Assembly (NCBI GenBank): GCA_963719525.1
Contig: CAVRCG010000004.1
Location: 1,488,001 to 1,552,000 of the forward strand
DNA from: Bernardetia sp963719525
Lineage (GTDB): Bacteria > Bacteroidota > Bacteroidia > Cytophagales > Bernardetiaceae
Direction of reading: 5' to 3'
DNA: 64,000 bases
Part shown: piece by piece, positions 57,305 through 64,000 of the stretch
Position numbering within the stretch: position 1 is the first letter of the stretch
Layout: each line of letters opens with the position of its first letter
Made by a program: the position numbers and the translations under genes
The notes under the pieces: model-generated
Databases searched by the model: none
What the model was told of the DNA's origin: nothing
Seen by the model: only the letters and a program-made list of their open reading frames with translations

Positions 57305-57335
57305 TTTGTAGATTAGAAATTAATGCTTACCTTTG
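57305..57335 (+). promoter_or_regulatory. Bacteroidota consensus promoter of the retron locus
   Basis: TTTG at 57305-57308, a 19-base spacer, and TACCTTTG at 57328-57335 match the TTTG / TAnnTTTG consensus exactly. Transcription would start near 57342, about 70 bases before the first RNA unit. No equally good promoter was seen before the second unit or the RT gene, so one transcript probably covers both units and the genes after them. Confidence 0.65.
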
Positions 57336-57410
57336 AAACATAGAAACGAAGCAAACAGAAAAGTCTGTTTAGTCAAAACAAAAAATACAGTAGTCCTCAA
57401 TAGTCATACA

Positions 57411-57625
57411 ATACCTTGCTTTCTAATTTTTTATTTATAAAATTTTAGAACGAATGATGTTTCGTCATTCAAGAATTTATACATAGCATACATCACTACA
57501 TACTATCTTTATGATGACTAACTAACTACTAGTGCGTATTTACGGTGTAAGTGCGCTGCACTCAAATACGCACTAGTAGTTGTTAGTCTGGAGTTGATAG
57601 ATATAGTCCTCAGAGAATACGAAGG
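57411..57625 (+). ncRNA. candidate retron ncRNA (msr-msd), unit 1
   Basis: About 215 nt with defined structure. It has a 5' hairpin (GAATGATG-TTT-CGTCATTC, 57452-57470). A long hairpin at 57516-57588 has arms GACTAAC...GTGCGTATTT and AAATACGCAC...GTTAGTC, paired over about 25 bp with one bulged base. The apical part contains AGTGC-GCT-GCACT. Outside the long stem, CTATC (57503-57507) and GATAG (57596-57600) can pair. The long hairpin has the expected shape of the msd part and the 5' hairpin that of msr. The branching G and the a1/a2 duplex were not placed with certainty; CCTTGCTTTCT at the 5' end and AGAGAATACGAAGG at the 3' end are the best candidates but pair only in part. The unit is repeated at 57693 and an RT gene follows. 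Confidence 0.72.
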
Positions 57626-57692
57626 AATAAAAAGACTTTAATAACTGTATTTTTAAGAAAAGATCAAAAAAGAGTAAAATAGTAATTTGAAA

Positions 57693-57910
57693 ATACCTTG
57701 CTTTCTAACTTTTTATTTATTTATAAAATTTTAGAACGAATGATGTTTCGTCATTCAAGAATTTATACATAGCATACTTCACTACATACTATCTTTATGA
57801 TGACTAATACGGTCTAACAGCAATTTACGGATTTAGTGCGCTGCACTTAAATTACCGTTAGACCATATTAGTCTGGAGTTGATAGATATAGTCCTTAGAA
57901 AATACGAAGG
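57693..57910 (+). ncRNA. candidate retron ncRNA (msr-msd), unit 2
   Basis: About 218 nt, nearly identical to unit 1 in its 5' half (two substitutions and a 4-base insertion) and in its 3' end after the long hairpin. The long hairpin itself (57802-57873) is different in sequence. The arms GACTAATACGGTCTAAC and GTTAGACCATATTAGTC still pair, with three mismatches over about 26 bp, and the same apical AGTGC-GCT-GCACT (57835-57847) is kept. Both arms have therefore changed together relative to unit 1, which is strong evidence for a functional fold. The 5' hairpin lies at 57738-57756. The unit ends about 246 bases before the RT start codon. The spacer from 57911 shows no other gene. Confidence 0.72.
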
Positions 57911-58156
57911 TTTTCAAAATTATCTTATGTGCAGCCTCTACCGTTGCTTGTGTCCTCACGAGCGACATACAAACAAACAAATAGAAATTAATTAGTCCTT
58001 TTAGCTTTATTTAGTAGTAGAAAACTGAATTTTTTATTTAGATTGTACCCTAATCTAACTATCATTTTCAAATTTTTGTCTATGCTATTTTTTGCTGAAC
58101 AATTTTAATTCAAGTAATTGAAAAGAAATAAATTGCCAAATTAACCTATTTGTTTT

Positions 58157-59722
58157 ATGTCAATCACACGCCAACAACTCTACGACCGAATTCGTGCTAC
58201 CTCAAAAGAAGACTTTATTTTGAAAGAAATGAAGCGTTTAGGATTTTGGGGAGATTCCGAAAAACCAACACTTGCCGAAGAACTCATTAACAGACAAAAC
58301 GAACTTCGCAACGAATTACAAGAACTTACCAAAAAACAAAAACAATACGATAGCCGAGAAGCAATGCTAAAACAGATGCGTCTTGCTCGTATGAAGGCTT
58401 CCAAAGAAAAACAAGCTGAAACAAAAGCCAAAAACGAAGAAAAAGCACGTCTGAAGGCTGAAAAATGGGCAGAAACTCAAAAGTCAAATATTATTTATTT
58501 GGGTCAGCAGGTTTCGAAAGGACTTAACAATACTGTTTCTGATAAAGAAAAATTAGAAAGTCTAAACCTTCCCTATTTTGAGAATTTGGTAGAACTTTCT
58601 GAAAAAATAGGAAAATCTATTTCCGAACTTCGCTTTTTAGCCTTTCAACGTTCGGTTTCGAAAGTAAGCCAGTATCATAATTATTACGTTCCTAAAAAAT
58701 CAGGTGGAAAACGCCTTATTTCTGCACCGAAACCAAAATTAAAAGCTACTCAAAACTGGATTAAAAAACATATTTTAGACAAAATTAATCCAAGTGAAAG
58801 CGTTCATGGTTTTATAAAGCAGCGTTCTATTCTTACAAATGCAGAGCCACACCAAAATAAAAATCTAGTTATTAGCTTAGATTTGAAAGACTTTTTTCCT
58901 TCCATTTCTTACAAAAGAGTAAAAGGACTTTTTCAAAAATTAGGTTATTCCGAACAATTATCAACTATTTTTGCGCTCTTGACTACACACAATGAAGTCG
59001 ATAAATTGAATGTTGATGGCGAAGTTTATTACGCCCAAAAAGTGGAAAAAGAAACAGGAAAAGCCTACCGTTTTCTTCCTCAAGGTTCGCCTGCAAGTCC
59101 TGCCGTTACTACTTTGATTGCTTATAAAATGGATAAGCGTTTGGAAGGATTAGCCAAAAAAATGGGTTTTACTTACACTCGTTACGCTGATGATTTGACG
59201 TTTTCTTCTGATTTAGAATTGAATAATTCTACGGATAAAATAATTGGTTCTTTACTTTATTTTGTCAAAAAAGTAGTTACCAGCGAAGGTTTTGAGGTTC
59301 ATCCAGACAAAACGCATATCATGCGAAAAGGAAATCAACAGAAAGTTACAGGAATTATTGTTAATCAGAATGCTGAAAATAAATTAGGAATTGATAGAAA
59401 AACGCTACGAAAATTTAGAGCTTTTTTACATCAAACTTCTAAAACAGGTTGGTTAATTGATACACAACATAAAGATAAAAAATGGGGAAACAAACCCAAT
59501 CCAAAACAAGTAGCTTTAGGTTTTGCATCTTTTATCAAAATGGTGGATGCCGAAAAAGGAGAGAAATTTATGCAGCAAATAAATTCTATTCCGACATCTG
59601 AAAATTATATTGAAAGTTCTGTTTCAGAAAATTCTACAAGTGAGCTGGTTTCCCCAAAAACGAATGATACACAAGTAATTGAATTCGACTCAAAATCAAG
59701 AAACCGAAAATCAATCGAATGA
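58157..59722 (+). CDS. retron-type reverse transcriptase
   Basis: A 521-residue RT. Residues 1-140 are an extension: a helical start (RQQLYDRIRATSKEDFILKE) and a highly charged coiled coil (about 45-110). The RT core follows, with ISLDLKDFFPSI (first catalytic Asp), the retron-specific NAxxH motif (TNAEPHQ, about 228-232), LPQGSPASP (about 307), YADD (about 343-346) and the retron VTG motif (KVTGIIVN, about 397). All catalytic residues are intact. Two structured RNA units lie just upstream. The C-terminal tail may be frame-shifted: one base fewer near 59681-59690 would lead to the ending ESDWWDIF with a stop at 59745. Retron RTs make branched RNA-DNA from the upstream RNA and act in phage defence with an effector. 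Confidence 0.92.
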   Translation: MSITRQQLYDRIRATSKEDFILKEMKRLGFWGDSEKPTLAEELINRQNELRNELQELTKKQKQYDSREAMLKQMRLARMKASKEKQAETKAKNEEKARLKAEKWAETQKSNIIYLGQQVSKGLNNTVSDKEKLESLNLPYFENLVELSEKIGKSISELRFLAFQRSVSKVSQYHNYYVPKKSGGKRLISAPKPKLKATQNWIKKHILDKINPSESVHGFIKQRSILTNAEPHQNKNLVISLDLKDFFPSISYKRVKGLFQKLGYSEQLSTIFALLTTHNEVDKLNVDGEVYYAQKVEKETGKAYRFLPQGSPASPAVTTLIAYKMDKRLEGLAKKMGFTYTRYADDLTFSSDLELNNSTDKIIGSLLYFVKKVVTSEGFEVHPDKTHIMRKGNQQKVTGIIVNQNAENKLGIDRKTLRKFRAFLHQTSKTGWLIDTQHKDKKWGNKPNPKQVALGFASFIKMVDAEKGEKFMQQINSIPTSENYIESSVSENSTSELVSPKTNDTQVIEFDSKSRNRKSIE

Positions 59723-59752
59723 ATCAGATTGGTGGGATATTTTCTAAATTCC

Positions 59753-59825
59753 TGTATCACAGACTTCCTAGTCTGTGCAAAACGAAAATATTATTTCAGA
59801 CCACAGGCTAGAAGCCTGTGATACA
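59753..59825. repeat. double hairpin between RT and effector genes
   Basis: CACAGACT-TCCT-AGTCTGTG and CACAGGCT-AGA-AGCCTGTG are two hairpins, and the outer TGTATCACAG and CTGTGATACA also pair, so the whole can fold as a three-way structure. It ends 10 bases before the effector ATG and might affect its translation. It may instead be a dispersed genomic repeat; no second copy is seen in this window. Confidence 0.5.
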
Positions 59826-59835
59826 AAAAACAATT

Positions 59836-62800
59836 ATGAAAATACTAGAACAAAGCAAACTTTTTTTTAAAAAAGGAAATTCGGATAAAGTCTATGAAAT
59901 TGATCTTTGTGAGGTCGGTACAGATTTGTATGTTGTCAATTTTAGATTTGGAAAACGTGGTGCAAATTTAAAAGATGGAACAAAAACACCTTCTCCAGTA
60001 GGAAAAATAAAAGCACAAGCCGTTTTTACAGCTTTAGAAACTGAAAAAACAAAAAAAGGCTACAAAAAAGAGAAAAATCCAAACGAACCAAAAAAGGAAA
60101 AAGTTTTTCCATCTTCTATTTCTTCAAAAGAAGAAGCTATTTTACAACGTTTGAGAGAAGCCGTTCAAAAAGCAACTACTCCAACTATAGAAGTAAAAAG
60201 TATTTTCAAATCGGAATGGAAAACAGGCAGAGTAGCGTGGCAGGTTGGCGAAATAAAATTAAAATCGGCGACTTCTTTTTTAGTTGAATTAATTGAAAAA
60301 GATGTTACTCTAAAACCAGTAGAAATTTATTCTATTCTTTGGGCTTTGATTCGCTGTGAAGATAAAGATGCAGGTTCGATTTTTGAAAATTATGCAAACA
60401 ATAAAAATAATCCTGATTATATTCAGAAAATAGCAAAAGAAGGTTTATTGAGCGTAAAAAATGGAAATACGAAAAATGGAAATACAGAAAGCGAAAAGCA
60501 GAAAACAGTAGAAAGTTTAATTAATTCTCTTCCTCCAATTATTCAAGAATTAGTTAAAAGTTATAATTCTCAAAACTCAACAAGAAGTTTAGAAAAGGAA
60601 ATTGAGCAAAGAATAAAGGAAAAACAAAAAGATTTTCAGTTTTTGGAAACGCTTTATTTATTGGTTCATGTTTATCCATTCTTGCAAAAAGTAGTTTTAA
60701 ATACACTTTCAAAGGTTGATTTGCGTCCTCCATTTTTTAAATATGTTCGTTCGGTTTACAAACTAGCAGAATTGCGTGATGATATTCGAATTTTGGGAAT
60801 GCTTTCTTATCGTTTCGAAAAAGGGGACGGGAATGTACAAAAGTACAAATGCAGTAGAAAGTGAGAGCGCAAATAACTGGCAGTATGCGTATAGAGTAAG
60901 AAGATATATTCCTGAAATAAATGAACAGGTAAAAGATATTACGAAGGAAGTCAAAAACAAAAATTCAAAAATTGGTTTTTCCAATCAAACGAAAGAATAC
61001 TTTCAGCGCAGAGATTTACGAAGATTGAAAAATTTTGCTGTAAATGAAGAACAAAATAGCGACAAAAGTAACGAGTATGTGAAATTAGCGACTTCAATTC
61101 TGCTTTCTTATCAAAAACAAGATTATCAAGCGCAATATGTGAGCGATGGTTATGGAAGTTGGGACAGAAATACTAGAAAATACACGCATAATTTTATCGT
61201 TTATCCTCAGAACTCTTCGTCTTTATTATTGAATCTTATTATCAATGGAAATAATAAGGAGCTAGAATTAGTGGATAATAAATGGCGTAAAAAAGAAAAA
61301 ATTACTGTGGTTTCGGATAATTGGTACGTACAACCAACTTCAATTACTCCTCCTATTTCTAGCTTAGAAGAAGTAAAACTGTTTAATAAAAAAAGCCTTT
61401 CAGAGCAAAAAGAACAACAAACAATAGAAAATAGAACAGAGTTTTTTCCTCAAAAATGGGACGAACTTCCAGAAGCCTATATTCAACTTTTGGTAGAAGC
61501 AAAGTTAGATGTTATCCATGAGTTTGCGTATAAAAATCTCAAAACTCACAAAGATTATGAAAATCTAATTGAGAAATTTGATACACGATTAATTAAAAAA
61601 TTACTTTCTTCAGATTTCGAAATTCCTGCACTTTTTGGAATAGAAATTATAAAAGACAAACTGAAAGAAAGCTTTGATAAGGAACTTACTTTAATTCTAT
61701 TAAACTCAAAAGCAGAGGAAGGACGAAAACTAGCACGAGAAATCATGCAAGAAAACAGTCAAGAGTTTTCGAAAGATGTGAATTTTACGCTCTTTGTATC
61801 TGAACTTATTTTTAATCACTATAAGGATACAAGAATTTGGGTAAATCAGTTTCTGAAAAAAATCCCTTTATCAGCCGAGCAATGGCAGATTATTGTAGGA
61901 AAATCTATTTCTGAAATGCTTAGTATCAACATAAGCAATGATGTAAATGGAAATAAAAACTATTCTGATGAACTACTCAAAGATGCTCAATCTACTCTTT
62001 TAACAAATGAAAATTCTCGTTTGTATGAACTTAATTGGAAGGTTATTTTAGAACTTTTGGAAGATAATAATATCCAAAATCAAGCTTTTGCAAGTGATAT
62101 TCTACTCTTTAAGTCTAGACTTTTAGGAGCAACTCAAATTCCGTTTTCTATCTTGAATGGATTTTTCAATAGTGAATCAGAAGAAATTCGTAGAAATGGA
62201 ATGGCGATTTTTTCAGAATATCCACAGAATGCACTTTTAGAAGCGCATGAGCTTTTAGGGAATATGCTCGTTTCTGCTCATCAAAGTTTGAGAGAACCAG
62301 CAAAAATGATTGTTTTGAAAGTTATTACAAATAAAGAAAATCAAAATTCAAAAGAAGGAAGAGAATTTTCTGAACATATCGTAACAAAGCTTATTCAAGC
62401 TCTTCGCAAAAAAGATCCAGAAGAAACAAAACGAGAAGAAGCAGCCGAAAAACTGAAAGCAGAACAAGAAAAACAGAATAAAGAAAGCAAAAATAATTCT
62501 GAAACTCAAAGTGAAAATACGCAATCAGAACAAGAACCATTAAGTGTTCATAAAGAAATAGCAGAATTATTATTGACTTATTTTGATGATTATTTGGCAA
62601 AAATTACGCTCAAAACTACCCTTAATCTTCTTCACGGAAATTATAGAGAAGGACAATTTGTAGGTTTCCATATTCTCAAAAATCATATTATTTCTTCTAA
62701 AAATAACACAGAAGAAAAAGAAATTTCTATTCGTCAGATTGTCGCTTTAGCAGCTCATGAACTTCTAGAAATTCGTAGCTGGACACTAGAATATTACAAA

Positions 62801-63373
62801 AACAATATTGCTCGCATTCGTTATGAACGTGATGAAGCGTTGCGAATTTTAGATGCAAAATGGGAAGATGTTCGTCAGAAAGTGATGGTCTTTTTTAGAG
62901 AAAACTTTACCGAAAACGATTGGGACGTAGATAGTTTGATTTCGGTTGCTGATTCGGTTCGTCCTGATGTGGAAGCATTTGGAAAAGAACTGATTACAAA
63001 ATTCTTTGAAGAAAAAGATGGAGAAAAATATCTCACTATGCTTAGTCAGCACCCAAGTAATTCGATGCAACTTTTCGCCACCAATTATTTAGAACGTTTT
63101 GCAACAGGAAATTTATCACGCTTGAAAGAAATGGAATTGTATTTTCGTACTGTTTTGATGCAAGTAAATAAAGGCAGAATTGCAAAAGATAGAGTGCTAG
63201 ATTTCTTAGAAAAAGAGGCTTTATCATCAAAAGAAACGGCCTTTTGGGTTGTTCCTTTATTTAATGATTTGGTGGCTACAAGTGCCGTTCAAGACAAAGA
63301 GCGATTTATTCAAATTCTCCAAAAACTAAAAGTGAACTATGAGAATTTGAAGGTGGCTTTGGTTTTTGAGTAA
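59836..63373 (+). pseudogene. WGR-domain MolR-like protein, putative retron effector, frameshifted
   Basis: Two frames make a protein of about 1178 residues. Residues 1-80 form a WGR domain (KLFFKKGNSDKVYEIDLCEV, then NFRFGKRGANLKDG), a nucleic-acid-binding fold also found in PARPs; the usual Trp of WGR is Phe here. The rest is a long alpha-helical, HEAT-like protein with an acidic Lys/Glu/Gln-rich insert at about 62420-62540. Size and layout resemble MolR/DUF4132 proteins. The first frame reads to LSYRFEKG (stop at 60864) and the second continues TGMYKSTNAVESESANNWQY. The frames join if one G is removed from the GGGG at 60823-60826; total length is 3n+1. Position directly after the RT gene on the same strand suggests it is the retron's effector. 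The WGR domain could bind the msDNA; this is inference. Confidence 0.72.
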
Positions 63374-63378
63374 TAATT

Positions 63379-63459
63379 CCAACCGTCAACGAGACTTTGT
63401 CGTCGTTGAGGATTATAGTTCAAAACCTCGTTGACGGCAACGCCTCAACGACGGTTGGA
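63379..63459. repeat. CCGTCAACGAGG inverted pair / terminator-like hairpin
   Basis: CCAACCGTCAACGAGAC with CGTCGTTGAGG, then its inverted copy CCTCGTTGACGGCAACG with CCTCAACGACGGTTGG. The two arms pair over most of their length. A single arm is also at 7445-7475. It follows the effector stop codon by 5 bases and is followed by TTTTC, so it may end the retron transcript. Confidence 0.65.
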
Positions 63460-63519
63460 TTTTCTTATATTTTTGCTTACTAAAAAAAAGTGTTCTATCT
63501 ATTCATAAAAAAAATAAAG

Positions 63520-64000
63520 ATGAAACAAAAAATCTATATCTTATTAATTTTGCTTTTAAGTAGTTGTGGAAATTCTGAAAATCAAACAGCAGAATCAGAA
63601 ATCACATCAAAAAATAAATTAGAAATAGAATCAATACTTCAATCTCAAAATTTTAAAAGAGATAGTCTAAGTAGTATAATAAGTCTAGCAATAGATTACA
63701 TTAATTCTCAAGAAATTAACAATGCTATTCATAGCATAAATAAAGGAGATGATTCTTGTGGTAATGGAATGTTAAAAAATATTTGGACTTTTAAAGAAAC
63801 ATATGTTAGAGCTAGTTTAGATATAATAATCATAGAAGGTAATTTTTATGATAGAAAATTTGAATGTAAGAATACTGTGAATTATTTATCTCAAAGTGAA
63901 TATTTTATATTAGAAAAAGATACTTTATACCACCAGCAGGATTACATCTTATCTGTTGCTGATAGTCAAATGATAAATGTTGTTTTGAATGGAATTGATA
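63520..64000 (+). CDS. putative lipoprotein, 5' part only
   Basis: Starts MKQKIYILLILLLSSCGNSE, a clear lipoprotein signal with a lipobox (LLSSC). The following 140 visible residues are polar and beta/alpha mixed (ESILQSQNFKRDSLSSIISL, NAIHSINKGDDSCGNGMLKN) with no recognised domain. The frame is open to the right edge of the window, so length and C-terminus are unknown. A spacer and hairpin separate it from the retron effector, so it is probably not part of that operon. Confidence 0.7.
   Translation, partial: MKQKIYILLILLLSSCGNSENQTAESEITSKNKLEIESILQSQNFKRDSLSSIISLAIDYINSQEINNAIHSINKGDDSCGNGMLKNIWTFKETYVRASLDIIIIEGNFYDRKFECKNTVNYLSQSEYFILEKDTLYHQQDYILSVADSQMINVVLNGID

Noticed and set aside
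57411..57910. CRISPR array or diversity-generating template repeats
   Set aside because: There are only two units of over 200 bases with an internal palindrome and no short regular spacers. The RT has retron motifs (NAxxH, VTG), and no variable-repeat target gene is seen, so a DGR or CRISPR reading does not fit.
60823..60826. Programmed +1 frameshift in the WGR gene
   Set aside because: There is no stop codon or rare codon at the shift site to drive +1 slippage. The same kind of break occurs in unrelated genes nearby, so an indel or sequence error is more likely.
1..64000. tRNA or rRNA genes
   Set aside because: I looked for GGTTC-type T-arm sequences with matching acceptor stems and for rRNA signatures. 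GGTTCGAATTTTTT at 422 lacks a cloverleaf context, and nothing else was convincing.

Overview
This window is chromosomal DNA of a low-GC Bacteroidota bacterium, most likely Cytophagales and of the Bernardetia type. The signs are a TAnnTTTG promoter class, a decayed type IX secretion sorting domain, a GldM-like protein, AT-rich spacers and the overall family mix. The genus is an inference; no rRNA or tRNA gene was recognised to confirm it.

Layout. 1-7.4 kb: end of rsmI, yihY-like, proC, acpH-like, a TPR histidine kinase and a sigma54-type response regulator. 7.5-11.1 kb: an accessory module with a STAND (NB-ARC/TPR) NTPase, an Rpn-type PD-(D/E)XK nuclease and two extra tandem copies of the nuclease C-terminal tail as small ORFs. 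11.4-23.5 kb: lepA, a decayed T9SS protein, a thioesterase, a secreted-protein gene cut by an IS630 element, a secreted beta-propeller-like protein, a bifunctional nuclease, purC, a GldM-like protein and a tyrosine recombinase. 23.6-27.5 kb: a Roco (LRR-Roc-COR) gene cut by an ISAs1-family element. 27.6-43 kb: mostly housekeeping or hypothetical genes (hutI, ffh, dodecin, AIM24-like, DUF3857, CBS, hydrolase, AAA ATPase, IscA-like), plus a small double-glycine peptide gene at 29.0 kb. 43.2-55.8 kb: one long minus-strand operon for a pseudaminic-acid-type nonulosonic sugar and its export or decoration (pseB, C, F, G, I; oxidoreductases; methyl- and formyltransferases; WbqC; PIG-L; ABC-2 permease). 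56.0-57.2 kb: gmk and nadD. 57.3-63.4 kb: a retron locus. The window ends in a lipoprotein gene.

The most interesting system is the retron locus. A consensus promoter is followed by two tandem structured RNA units of about 215 nt. Their flanks are nearly identical, but each has a different long hairpin whose two arms have changed together, and both share the same apical loop. A retron-type reverse transcriptase (NAxxH, YADD, VTG) and a WGR/MolR-like large protein follow. The second system is the Rpn nuclease with a tandem array of tail cassettes, which resembles the intragenic-antitoxin arrangement known for Rpn proteins.

Caution on sequence quality: about nine genes, including the normally essential nadD, are broken by a single-base indel, nearly always a net +1. 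This looks more like a consensus error pattern than nine independent gene deaths. Such genes are marked pseudogene because the sequence as given does not encode an intact product; restored lengths are stated.

At least four families of small palindromic or hairpin repeats are scattered between genes.
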